Assembly: GCF_018100805.1 (NCBI RefSeq) | Contig: NZ_JAGJEA010000015.1 | Coordinates: 62,001 to 126,000 of the forward strand | From: Aquimarina sp. MMG016 | Lineage (GTDB): Bacteria; Bacteroidota; Bacteroidia; Flavobacteriales; Flavobacteriaceae | Reading direction: 5' to 3' | DNA length: 64,000 bases | The notes under the pieces: generated by a model | What the model saw: the letters and a program-made list of their open reading frames with translations, nothing else | Database searches by the model: none | Told to the model about the DNA's origin: nothing | Position numbers and translations under genes: made by a program | In this document: positions 27,206 to 36,400 of the stretch, one piece after another | Numbering within the stretch: the stretch's first letter is position 1 | Layout: each line of letters starts with the position of its first letter

Positions 27206-27282
27206 CTGTCATCTCGAGCGGAGTCGAGAGGTCATGCTATCTGTATAATGCAACTAGGTATCGACTCCGCTCGACCCGACAG
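27206..27282. repeat. Intergenic inverted repeat (REP-like), in the 304-bp gap 27026-27329
   Basis: TCGAGCGGAGTCGA (27214-27227) and TCGACTCCGCTCGA (27261-27274) are perfect reverse complements, and CTGTC (27206-27210) pairs with GACAG (27278-27282) outside them. It is far more GC-rich than its surroundings. Similar TCGAGCGGAGTCGA palindromes recur in intergenic regions of Flavobacteriaceae, as I recall. The rest of the gap shows nothing else. Confidence 0.7.
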
Positions 27283-27329
27283 TTCTAAATTGATACCAAA
27301 TCAAACTCACATGAAGTAAAGAATTTGGA

Positions 27330-27791
27330 TTAGTCTACTTTGGCATAAAAAACTGTGAAATTCTCAAATGTTCCGTCGTTATTGTTAGAGATCACTTTAA
27401 GATGTAATTCACTTTCTTCTAGTTTAACAATTTTATATACACTTCGTTTTAGGTTTATGATCGTAGTAATTTCTGTTTTTTCTTGGTTTACAAAAAATAT
27501 ACCTTCAGATTCCTGTGTGATACATTCTATGGGATCAGCATCTGCAAGTCTGGCTGTTAGATTGCGATAGAAATCACGATCTGCTACAAAGTCTAATTCT
27601 TCACTCAGGCAATCATCAATCAATAAGATCCCTCCCATCTCGTGTTCTCCTCCTGTTAGCATCCACTTACCCATCAGTAGTTCTGGTGGTGTGACTGCAA
27701 CAGCTTGTTGTTCTATAATGCTATTGCCATCATCAGAGCTACAGGAAGTTAATGCGATTGCAGTTAGGAGTACTAGAATTGTTTTTTTCAT
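27330..27791 (-). CDS. Lipocalin-like lipoprotein
   Basis: Lipoprotein signal with lipobox LTSC (C17) and the Ser-Ser-Asp-Asp sequence after Cys typical of Bacteroidota surface lipoproteins. The mature part fits the lipocalin-like domain: LLMGKWMLTGGEHEMGG, an acidic Cys pair (DDCLSEELDF ... PIECITQE) and late strands ending in FTVFYAKVD. The two Cys may form a disulfide. It likely binds a small hydrophobic ligand; which is unknown. Confidence 0.8.
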   Translation of the reverse strand: MKKTILVLLTAIALTSCSSDDGNSIIEQQAVAVTPPELLMGKWMLTGGEHEMGGILLIDDCLSEELDFVADRDFYRNLTARLADADPIECITQESEGIFFVNQEKTEITTIINLKRSVYKIVKLEESELHLKVISNNNDGTFENFTVFYAKVD

Positions 27792-27963
27792 AATTGGTTT
27801 TTAAATTTTTGATATAGTGTTTAATGTATGTGTCATTACAGCGCAATATGTTACCCTTTTTTTGTTTCTTTTTTTAATTACGGGGAATTTTTAGTTATTT
27901 TAGAAGTCTAACCGTAGAATTATACGTTTAATATACGTTTGTAAACGGATAGATATAATAGAT

Positions 27964-28001
27964 ATATGTGTACCAGTACACATATTATATTGTTGTAGTA
28001 C
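27964..28001 (+). repeat. Left boundary element of the cassette array
   Basis: A perfect 10-bp inverted repeat with a 2-nt centre (ATATGTGTAC CA GTACACATAT, 27964-27985) is followed at 27992-28001 by GTTGTAGTAC. That decamer is the exact reverse complement of GTACTACAAC at 28787-28796, right after the gene at 28023-28781. It is read here as the R'-type box that opens cassette 1. Confidence 0.6.
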
Positions 28002-28022
28002 ATTTCGTAAAGACATATATAA

Positions 28023-28781
28023 ATGACAAAGAAAATATTGAACTTGATATTGGGAATGGTGGTTTTATTATCTTTTATGAATTGTATAGATTCCAAAGTA
28101 AATGATAGTAAAATTAGCAGAAAATATCTGAAAACGAAATTAGAAGTTCTAGATAGTCTTGAATCAGCTTTTTTATTAAAATCCAAAAAATGTAGAAATA
28201 ATAAAGCTTTTAAAAACTTCTATTTTGGAATGGACTATCCTACCTTTTATGAGCTCGCAAGAAATGAAGTTGGTCCCAAAAATGTGGGAAAAGACTACGA
28301 ATATAGAGCGGGATATAGATTTAGCTATAGATACTTAACCAAATTTGAAAACCAAGTTGAGTTTAAGTTCTTATCGGAATTTGACGAAAAAGAATTGTTA
28401 AGAGAGATAAAATTATCGGCTTTAACCTATCCGCATAATAGCTTATACTATGAGTCCATAATTGAAGATTTCAATAACAAGTATCCTAAAAATGATCAAG
28501 TACATATAATAAGAAGTTCAAAAGAACAAAAGGAGCATTATCCCATTGAGGATTATGACATTCGCTGGGAAGATCATTATTATTTTAAATGTGGAACCAA
28601 AATTGAAATCAGTCTTACTTATGTTCGTAAATCTAAAAATAAGTTAATTGATTCTAAATTTGAAATTTCTTACTCTGACATAGAATGGTTAAATCAAAAT
28701 AAACAAAAAGAGAAAAAAAGATTTCAGCAAAAAAAGGATCAAAAAACCAAAAAGCGAGAGTCTGATCTTAATGATATATAA
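28023..28781 (+). CDS. Unknown lipoprotein (cassette 1)
   Basis: A 252-residue lipoprotein (lipobox FMNC, C21). The N-terminal half has KCRNNKAFKNFYFGMDYPTFYELARNE; the C-terminal 35 residues are a Lys/Gln-rich helix. I do not recognise the family. It starts 22 bp after the GTTGTAGTAC box and stops 6 bp before its reverse complement, so the gene fills the unit almost end to end, as cassette genes do. Confidence 0.75.
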   Translation: MTKKILNLILGMVVLLSFMNCIDSKVNDSKISRKYLKTKLEVLDSLESAFLLKSKKCRNNKAFKNFYFGMDYPTFYELARNEVGPKNVGKDYEYRAGYRFSYRYLTKFENQVEFKFLSEFDEKELLREIKLSALTYPHNSLYYESIIEDFNNKYPKNDQVHIIRSSKEQKEHYPIEDYDIRWEDHYYFKCGTKIEISLTYVRKSKNKLIDSKFEISYSDIEWLNQNKQKEKKRFQQKKDQKTKKRESDLNDI

Positions 28782-28786
28782 AAAAC

Positions 28787-28845
28787 GTACTACAACACTA
28801 TGTATAAGCCCATTAAAACGGGCTATACATTAAACGTTGTGGGCA
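28787..28845 (+). repeat. attC-like element A (59 bp)
   Basis: Left core box GTACTACAAC, right core box GTTGTGGGCA. Between them ATGTATA pairs with TATACAT and GCCC with GGGC around an 8-nt loop (28812-28819). One unpaired A (28807) and an unpaired internal region next to the core boxes resemble the extrahelical base and unpaired central spacer of integron attC sites. Only ACAAC/GTTGT pairs between the two core boxes, as expected when they come from two different cassettes. Confidence 0.7.
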
Positions 28846-28859
28846 ATTAAAAACAAACT

Positions 28860-29522
28860 ATGGGAATAGGAAGAAGACAGTTTATGAAATTATCAAGTCT
28901 TGCTTTGGTTGGACTTACTGTTGACCCTTTAAATGCTGTTGCCATAAATGATAGTGTTTATGTAAATAAAAAACTTGGAATACTATTCAACAAACCGAAA
29001 AACTGGGGATTCATTGCTGTTAAAGACTTTGGGAAAATTAAAAGCGAACAAATAATTGGAGAGGGACTTGAAGATTCAAAAGAAGAAATATGGGAGGAAT
29101 TGGGAGACCCTATTTGTATTGCTACAAAATATTATGAGGACAAACCTGAATATAAAGGTATTTTCTCACCAACAATTACTTTAAACATAACGCCAAAAGA
29201 AGAACTCGAAGATTTAGGACACGAAACTTTCGAAGAACTAATGGAAATGTCGGAATTTGGAACTTTTATGATTTTAAAGGACTTTAAAGTGATAAAAAAG
29301 TATGAGCCTTATTTCATTAGTAATTGTAAATTCTATGAATATGACGCTGAATATTTATTTGAACATATTGAAATAAATGAGCCATTAAAAGTCGAGCTGA
29401 AAGTATTAAAAGCAGAGCATAATGGATTTTATTACGACTTTAATTGCCATCAATCCAAAGCTCAAAATCAACTTGCCAACATAGAATTTGAAGAATTTAA
29501 AAAATCAATAAAACTAATATAA
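28860..29522 (+). CDS. Tat-signal protein of unknown function (cassette 2)
   Basis: A 220-residue protein starting MGIGRRQFMKLSSLALVGL, a twin-arginine signal. The mature part is acidic (KEEIWEELGDPICIATKYYED, EELEDLGHETFEELMEM) and has Cys at several positions. The family is unknown to me. It begins 14 bp after the GTTGTGGGCA box, whose reverse complement TGCCCACAAC lies 5 bp past its stop. Confidence 0.75.
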   Translation: MGIGRRQFMKLSSLALVGLTVDPLNAVAINDSVYVNKKLGILFNKPKNWGFIAVKDFGKIKSEQIIGEGLEDSKEEIWEELGDPICIATKYYEDKPEYKGIFSPTITLNITPKEELEDLGHETFEELMEMSEFGTFMILKDFKVIKKYEPYFISNCKFYEYDAEYLFEHIEINEPLKVELKVLKAEHNGFYYDFNCHQSKAQNQLANIEFEEFKKSIKLI

Positions 29523-29527
29523 ATAAC

Positions 29528-29745
29528 TGCCCACAACACGGTGTATAAAACATAGCTAAGGTGTATAAAACATAGCTAATAAGTGCTTAACCGAAAGGTT
29601 TGTATATATTTAGAAAGTCCACCAAATTTTTAATTTGGCTTTTAAAAAGAGAAAAATTAAAAACAAAATATAAAAATTCGGCTCTGTATTAATCCGAAAA
29701 GTTAGTGTCTTTTTGCACGCTACATTTCATACACAGACCGTAAGT
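29528..29745 (+). repeat. attC-like element B (long form)
   Basis: Opens with TGCCCACAAC (29528-29537), the reverse complement of the box before the same gene. The arms ACGGTGTATAAAACATAGC (left) and GCTACATTTCATACACAGAC..CGT (right, ending near 29741) pair imperfectly over about 20 bp. Inside, a 20-bp unit (GGTGTATAAAACATAGCTAA) is tandemly duplicated at about 29540-29579. The right core box is degenerate (ACCGTAAGTCA). Confidence 0.6.
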
Positions 29746-29765
29746 CACTAAGAATTAAATTTAAA

Positions 29766-30302
29766 ATGAAAAGAAAATTTCCAATTCTAGAATCTGAAAG
29801 AGTACTCTTAAGACAATTTGTCGATTCGGATTTAGAAAATGTTTTTAAAGGACTTTCTCATCCTGATATTACAAAGTATTATGGAATTAGTTTCAACAGT
29901 TTAGAAGCGACGAAAGAACAAATGACTTGGTTTGCTGACCTTGAAAAAAATGAAACTGGAATTTGGTGGGCTGTTTGCTCAAAGGATGATGGAAGATTTC
30001 TTGGAGCAGGAGGATTAAACAATCTGAGTACAGAAAATAAAAAGGCAGAAATTGGTTTTTGGTTGTTGCCAGAAAATTGGGGAAAAGGCTATATGACCGA
30101 AACAATGCCACTGATCTTTAATTACGGATTTGATAGTATTGGATTGCATAGAATTGAGGGTTTTGTAGAAACAGAAAACGTGAATTGTAAAAAAGCTCTT
30201 GCAAAACTAAAATTCAATTTGGAAGGAACTATGCAAGATTGTGAAGTTAAACATGGAGCATTTATTAGTTTAGATATTTACTCAAAAATAGCTGGTACAT
30301 AA
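29766..30302 (+). CDS. GNAT-family N-acetyltransferase (cassette 3)
   Basis: A 178-residue RimJ/RimL-type GNAT. The acetyl-CoA-binding loop is PENWGKGYMTE (about 101-111), with RIEGFVETENVNCKKALAKL as the conserved beta-5/alpha-4 region. Such enzymes acetylate protein N-termini or small amines; the substrate is unknown. GNATs are among the most common genes in integron cassettes. It sits between elements B and C on the same strand as the other cassette genes. Confidence 0.93.
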   Translation: MKRKFPILESERVLLRQFVDSDLENVFKGLSHPDITKYYGISFNSLEATKEQMTWFADLEKNETGIWWAVCSKDDGRFLGAGGLNNLSTENKKAEIGFWLLPENWGKGYMTETMPLIFNYGFDSIGLHRIEGFVETENVNCKKALAKLKFNLEGTMQDCEVKHGAFISLDIYSKIAGT

Positions 30303-30305
30303 AAC

Positions 30306-30377
30306 ACCTTACAACACACCGTGTATACAACATAGTTAATTAAGTATTAAACCAAAAATCATGCTATTATAACCGTG
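30306..30377 (+). repeat. attC-like element C, right end of the array
   Basis: Opens with ACCTTACAAC followed by ACACCGTGTATACAACATAG, the same left-arm layout as element B. A shorter right arm (CTATTATAACCGTG) ends at about 30377 and overlaps the GTG start of the next gene. The left box shares only CTTAC with the degenerate box before the GNAT gene. Confidence 0.5.
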
Positions 30378-31028
30378 AAAACCAAAACAAACCTAATACA
30401 TATATTCTTATTACTGCTTATAACAGGAGGGTTTATAAATTGTTCTCCCCAAAAAGGATTTAAATATTTTGATGAACATAATAATCTTATTAGCAAATCA
30501 AAATTTAACAGAAAACTGAAACGTTTATCTCATTTTAAAATCCCCGGGGATTCTGCTCATCACCATAGATTAACTCCCAGGTTGGTACAAGGTACAGTAG
30601 AAAACAGAGAGATGTTATTAGAGGTATTAGAAAAAGCAATTAATGATACCATTGACAGGAATGTACCAACCGTAATTATGTATTATCCGGGTCAGGATAC
30701 TTATAATATCAATACAAACTCCACTAAAGAAGTTACTGCTAATAGACATCAGCAGTTAGCCCAATACTTAAAAGATTCGGCTAATACCAAGCCCATTTAT
30801 ATCTATAAAGAGTATACAGGGTTACAAAAATATAGCGGTGTCATAAACTGGTATAAAGACCCCGGGCAGCTTATCGAAAAACTTTTTTTTAGACATCATT
30901 ATCCCAGTGGTAGTTTTGTGGTTATTGATAAAGAGGGTACGTATATCAGTTATAAGGGAGAATATGCTCTGGAACAAATAGTAGATACTGCTCTGGTATT
31001 AAAAAATAAAGATAGTATACAACCCTAA
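30375..31028 (+). CDS. Unknown lipoprotein, GTG start
   Basis: A 217-residue lipoprotein with lipobox FINC (C23). The centre reads VPTVIMYYPGQDTYNINTNSTKEV and the C-terminus GSFVVIDKEGTYISYKGEY, which has the feel of a thioredoxin-like scaffold but without a CxxC motif. The GTG start lies in the last arm of attC-like element C; no in-frame ATG occurs nearby. It may be a fourth unit or the chromosomal flank. Confidence 0.65.
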   Translation: MKTKTNLIHIFLLLLITGGFINCSPQKGFKYFDEHNNLISKSKFNRKLKRLSHFKIPGDSAHHHRLTPRLVQGTVENREMLLEVLEKAINDTIDRNVPTVIMYYPGQDTYNINTNSTKEVTANRHQQLAQYLKDSANTKPIYIYKEYTGLQKYSGVINWYKDPGQLIEKLFFRHHYPSGSFVVIDKEGTYISYKGEYALEQIVDTALVLKNKDSIQP

Positions 31029-31159
31029 GAGCATATAATTCATAGCTGTCTGCATTTGGCCGATAATTGTATATTCGGCTCTAATATCAAACTCTTATTT
31101 ATCAACAATCAGGTAACAATTAGCCCTATTAAGACACATACTTATAATGACTATTGATA

Positions 31160-31771
31160 ATGTTTAAAAAACCATTTGAATTGAAAAAAAAGGCACTAGT
31201 TATAGTTTTAGGTTTCCTAATGAGTTGCTGTTCTGTGTACTATGGAAAAGAAGATGAAAACGGAAGATATAGAGTCAATGAAAAACATTGGACATTAAAA
31301 AACATCCCTAATGAAGGTGTAGAAAGAGTTCTGGATACTGAATATTGGTATAGACTAGAATATTCTTTTACGAATGATAGTTTCTTTTTTGAAGATGATA
31401 ATGAAAAAGAATCTACCTATAACTCTGATATTTTATGGTTTTTCGAAAGTGGACATGTGCTTAGATTCACTCCTTATGTACTTGACGATAAAGAAATGGA
31501 ACGTATTAAGAATGGTGAAAGTAATTTAGATTTTGGAAGTCAAGGTTTTTATACTATTGGTTCTAATGAATTCGAAATTGAATTTTTTCAACGACAAAAT
31601 GTATCTATTGCAGGAAGCATGGATCGATATTACTTTCAAGCATTATTAGAAAAAAACACACTACATCTAGTAAGGAAATCTCCTTTTAAAAAAAACTACT
31701 ACTTTCATAGTATCTATAAAAAAGAAGCTATACCTGAAGAATTAAAAAACGTTAAAAAACCTAATTGGTAG
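31160..31771 (+). CDS. Unknown lipoprotein
   Basis: A 203-residue lipoprotein from ATG 31160 (an in-frame TTG at 31154 is the alternative). Signal with a strongly basic n-region (FKKPFELKKK) and lipobox LMSC-C (C23 or C24). The mature part has aromatic-rich strands (YWYRLEYSFTNDSFFFEDD, GFYTIGSNEFEIEFF), suggesting a beta-sandwich or lipocalin-like fold. Family unknown. Confidence 0.7.
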   Translation: MFKKPFELKKKALVIVLGFLMSCCSVYYGKEDENGRYRVNEKHWTLKNIPNEGVERVLDTEYWYRLEYSFTNDSFFFEDDNEKESTYNSDILWFFESGHVLRFTPYVLDDKEMERIKNGESNLDFGSQGFYTIGSNEFEIEFFQRQNVSIAGSMDRYYFQALLEKNTLHLVRKSPFKKNYYFHSIYKKEAIPEELKNVKKPNW

Positions 31772-31827
31772 TTATACGAGCAATAATAACACTGATTAAT
31801 AGACCACCCTTATTTTAAAAAAAACAA

Positions 31828-33039
31828 ATGAAAAGAATACTAAGCCCATCTCATTATAAAGAAACTTTTTTCTATAGTTTATCCCAGCTATTAGAAAGAG
31901 CTTCGTACTATGGCCTTCGTTCATTACTTGTTATATATATGGTTAGTGAAAGTTTAAAAATGGACAGAACAGAAGCTTTATACATCTATGTATGGTTTGT
32001 AGGTTTATTAGTTTTTTCTCAGGTTATAGGTGCGATCCTTGGAGACTTGATTATTGGTAATAAAAAATCAATAATTATCGGAGGGGTTTTACAAAGCATA
32101 GGGACATTTATTTTTTGTATTCCTTCAACGATAGGGCTTTACATTGGGTTGTTTCTTGTGATCCTTGGTAGTGGGTTATATAGTCCTAATATGACCTCTA
32201 ATTTTGGAAAACTTTATCTAAGTAAAACTAAACTATTAGATTCTGGATTCACTTTGCTTTATTTAGCTGCTAATCTAGGAGCGTTTTTGGGCATCCTATT
32301 GATTGGCTATTCTGGAGAAAAATATGGCTGGAATATTGGGTTCATTATTACCGGCACTCTAATGTTATTCTCGATAATTCCTATTCTATTTTCTAAAGAA
32401 GAAATCCCTAAAGAAAAATTGACTAACACGTTACCTATACAACGGAGAATTATAACGGTGATGATTGCTTTTATAATGGTGGCTTTGTTCTGGGCTATTC
32501 ATGATATTTCAAACATTCGTTTTTCTAGTTTACAAATAGAACTAAGTGAAATCTCGACTTTACCCATACCAAAAAGCCTGTGGACATCTATAAACTCAAT
32601 ATTTATTTTACCTATAAGTCTTGTAGCCATTATTTTATGGACATATTTTTATAGCACTCAATTATTTAAATTAATGATTGGTTTTATATGCGGGACGATC
32701 TCATACGGAGTATTATTTCTAGTACCAAAAACTCCAAGTAATCAGCATACGATTATATACTTAATGTCCATATTTTTTCTGGTCATTGCAGAAGTGCATA
32801 TTGCACCAATTATTAATTCTATTCTTACCGAATATACCAATCCAAAGTATCTGACAATATGTATAAGTTTAGCATTCATACCCACAAGACTACTCTCATC
32901 TATTGCATGGTTATTTTATGAAAGATTATATGAAAACCCGACACTAGCTATTTCAATAGGAACGATAGCTATGATTATACTTAGTATTGGGTTAATTGTG
33001 TATAATTTGGTATATAAAAAATCACTTACTAGATTATAG
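31828..33039 (+). CDS. POT/PTR-family transporter
   Basis: A 403-residue inner-membrane MFS protein with about 12 helices. The first helix carries the POT signature LLERASYYGLRSLLVIY (ExxxYYG). Known: POT members move di/tripeptides or related solutes with protons. The ExxER motif is reduced to LLERASYYG, so the coupling carboxylate arrangement is not fully canonical. The substrate is unknown. Confidence 0.85.
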   Translation: MKRILSPSHYKETFFYSLSQLLERASYYGLRSLLVIYMVSESLKMDRTEALYIYVWFVGLLVFSQVIGAILGDLIIGNKKSIIIGGVLQSIGTFIFCIPSTIGLYIGLFLVILGSGLYSPNMTSNFGKLYLSKTKLLDSGFTLLYLAANLGAFLGILLIGYSGEKYGWNIGFIITGTLMLFSIIPILFSKEEIPKEKLTNTLPIQRRIITVMIAFIMVALFWAIHDISNIRFSSLQIELSEISTLPIPKSLWTSINSIFILPISLVAIILWTYFYSTQLFKLMIGFICGTISYGVLFLVPKTPSNQHTIIYLMSIFFLVIAEVHIAPIINSILTEYTNPKYLTICISLAFIPTRLLSSIAWLFYERLYENPTLAISIGTIAMIILSIGLIVYNLVYKKSLTRL

Positions 33040-33341
33040 TAATGAGGAAATAACAAAAAGAGCTGTTTTCAAAACATGACTCAAACAAGTCGGTTTGGCA
33101 GAGACTTTTGGTAGTGATTAAAAAAATGCCAAATCGGTAGAAAAACAAAAATCGAAAGTATACATACGAATAGAAGAAAAAACTAAACTTAGGGAAAATG
33201 GGGGTAACATTTTGTTCTTTTAAGACACTTACATATAATATTAGGAATTACATATGTCAATGAATGAAAAAATAAATCGAACTTGGAGTGAAAATAGCAC
33301 CCTTAATGAGGATATTGATAAACTATTAATAAAAAAACTGT

Positions 33342-33373
33342 TTTGGTAATTTAAAGGTTTTATTATATGTTTG
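33342..33373 (+). promoter_or_regulatory. Promoter of the TPR-MORN/DUF3857 operon, in the 426-bp gap 33040-33465
   Basis: TTTG (33342-33345) and TATGTTTG (33366-33373) with a 20-nt spacer match the Bacteroidota consensus closely. The transcript would begin near 33380 with an 85-nt leader. The rest of the gap shows only an imperfect inverted repeat (CGGTTTGGCA near 33091 with TGCCAAATCG near 33127) and no supportable gene. Confidence 0.7.
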
Positions 33374-33465
33374 CGCACCTTTAACGTAACAAAGAAACAT
33401 AATTGGATAAATAAAAATTATGATTTCTATTCACACACTTCGTCACAACAATTTTTAATCAAATT

Positions 33466-36400
33466 ATGAAAAGAACATTTTTATTAATGGCGTTGTTTAC
33501 GTCTTCACTTTTTTATGCTCAAGAAAAAATAGCATATATCGACTATGACGAAATTGTGAAAGACTTAAATACATTAGAAGAAAATCAAGATTATGAAAAA
33601 ATTATAGAAAGGCTTGATAAAATCAATGTGAATGATTCTATCTATGAATCAACTTTGATTACAAAATCATATTATCTAATCCAACAAAAAAAATATGATG
33701 ACGCTGTTAAAGTATGCAATAAGGGGCTTCAACTCCCTAATGCTGAATACAAATATTCTTTTTTACTAAATAAAGGGTTAGCGTTGAGTGAATCCGAGAA
33801 GTATCAGGATGCAATAGATCTCTACAATAAAGCCCTAAAGACATACCCAAAAAATAATGTACTTTATCATAATCTGGGATTAATCTATAAAAAAACAAAA
33901 CAGTTTGATAAGGCTATACAAAATTATATTGAGTCCATTAATTTAAACCCCTTTTTTGGGAAGAGTCATTTAGAACTTGGAAACATATGCTATCGGGAAG
34001 GAAAGTTTGCTCAGGCACTGATGGCGTTTAATATGTATTTATTATTAAATCCAGACGGTGAACATTCTTTTGATGTATTAAATTCAGTTAACACTTTGAT
34101 CTCAAAAAAGAATGATTTAGAACCTGTCGGAATTGAGATATCTGTAGATGATGATACGTTTGAAGATATTGATCTAGTATTGGATAGTCGCATGGCTTTA
34201 AATGCCAATTATAAAATTAACAATAAAATAAATATCGCATTAACTAAGCAGAATCACGCTCTTTTTGAGCAATTATCAGATTATGAAGGTAATGGAGGGT
34301 TTTGGGACAAAAAATATGTACCTTTTTATAAATGGGTATTTGAAAATAATCACTTCGATAATTTTACATTTACCATTTTATATTCTATCCAAAACCCTGA
34401 TTTTAAAAAAATAGTAGATAAAAATATTGATGGAATCCAGTCCTTTATTGATTTATTTTACGATAAGTGGGAGGATTTAATGGATGGTGAACATGAGGAA
34501 ATCTTTGATGGAAAAAAGCAAAAAGTGACCTATGTGTTTAGTAATTATGATTTTCTTCAGGCGGTCGGTCTAACCAATGGAAGTAAGAAAATTGGAAATT
34601 GGGAAATCTATAATGAAGAGGGAAAGTTAACTGGAAAAGGAAAATTTGATAGCAATGGACTAAGAAATGGAGAGTGGATTTGGTATGATCAATTTAGTAA
34701 TATAACAGAAAAGGAAAACTATAAAAATGGTAAGCTAGAAGGAAAATACACATCATATTATAACAACGGAAATGTAAAAACAGAGCGTTTTTATACAGAA
34801 GGTAAATTAAATGGTGATTATAAAGTATATAATAAGAAGGGAGCTTTAATCGTACATAAGACTTTTGAAAACGATATACTTAATGGTAAATATCTGTCCT
34901 TTTATGCTTTAGGCGAAATAACCAAAGAATATGATGTGGATTATAAAGATGGTAATCCTGTAGGAGAGCTCAAACAATATTATCCTGATGGTTCAATCTT
35001 AAAGAAGCGCCCCTTTAAAGGCGGTAAAATTAATGGAATTGAACAATTGTATCATAACTCCGGCGAACTCCGTGGCGAATATGAGTATAAAGATGGTGTT
35101 TATCACGGGACCTACACAACCTACTATTCTAATGGTCAAAAATATGAAGTAGGAACTACCTCAGAGGGATATTATGATGGCGATTGGAAATTTTATTACA
35201 GCGATGGTGTGCTAATGAATGAACTTACTTATAATAAAGGAAAGCTTAATGATGCTTACAAAGAGTATGATATTGATGGAAAACTGATATATGATTTCAC
35301 TTATCGTAATGATGAATTCATAGCACATAAACACTTCAATAAAGATGGCGAAGTGATTAAAGAAGCTAAAAAGAAGAAAGGAGAATTTTATTATCAGGGG
35401 TTTTCATCTCTAGGAGATATGATTACAGAAGGTCTTTATGATATTAAAGGTGGAAAAAAGGGCGAATGGAAATACTATACTGATGGAGTTTTGATAAATA
35501 AAGGCACTTATGAAGATAATTTGCTTCAGGGTAAATATTATAGTTATTATAAATCCGGAGAAAAAGAATCTATCACAGAATACAAAAACGATTCTCTATC
35601 AGGATATTATGTAGATTATCATAAAAATGGAAAGATATCTCGTCAGGGATGGAATAAAGACAATCAATGGCACGGAACCTGGATTTCTTATTATAATAAT
35701 GGAAAAATAAAAGAAAAAGATTTTTATCATAAAGGGAAACGACATGGTGTACAAGAGTCCTATAGTGTTGAAGGAAAATTATCTCATACCCTAGTTTATG
35801 AATATGACAATTTGGTTTCCGGGACATATTTTAGACCAGATGGCAGTGTACTACAAGAGATAAAACTTGATCCCACTAAAAAATCCTATACCGTTTCATT
35901 TAAGCAATATAATGACAAAGTCTATTCTACTACAGATTACCTATATGGCGTCAAACATGGTGATTATGTGCGATTTAATGCTGAAGGAAAAAAGAATATA
36001 GAAGGAAAATACTTCAATGACAAGTTTCACGGTCTATGGACCTGGTATTATGATGATGGACAAATTAGTATGCAGGGAGAATACTTTCATGGTGAGTATG
36101 TTGGTGAATGGAAAACCTATCATGAGAATGGAAAACTAAATAAAAAATACAATTATAAATTAGGGCAATTAGAAGGTGTTTATGAGCTTTACAATGACAA
36201 TGGTGTTTTGATTAGAGCTACTCCATACAAAAATGGAAAAATTCATGGAGAGAGAACATTCTATAGTCCAGAGAGCAAATTACAGGCCATAAGATATTAT
36301 CATAATGGTAAAATCATAGGATACAGTTATCAAGATAAGAATAGTAAACTGAAACCAATGATACCTATAGAAAATTATTCTGGACAGATTAAAGCGTATT

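Noticed and set aside
27964..27985. Perfect 22-bp palindrome as a classical repressor operator
   Set aside because: Possible, but its position beside the GTTGTAGTAC box fits a recombination-site fold better, so it is listed with the cassette array.
28787..30377. CRISPR-like repeat array
   Set aside because: The repeats flank genes of 500-760 bp, are inverted rather than direct, and there are no spacers or cas genes.
33091..33138. Imperfect inverted repeat after the POT transporter gene as a terminator
   Set aside because: The loop is over 20 nt and no T tract follows on either strand.
33252..33347. 31-codon ORF (MSMNEKINRTWSEN...) before the TPR-MORN gene
   Set aside because: No recognisable domain, overlaps the -33 element of the operon promoter, and composition gives no support for coding.
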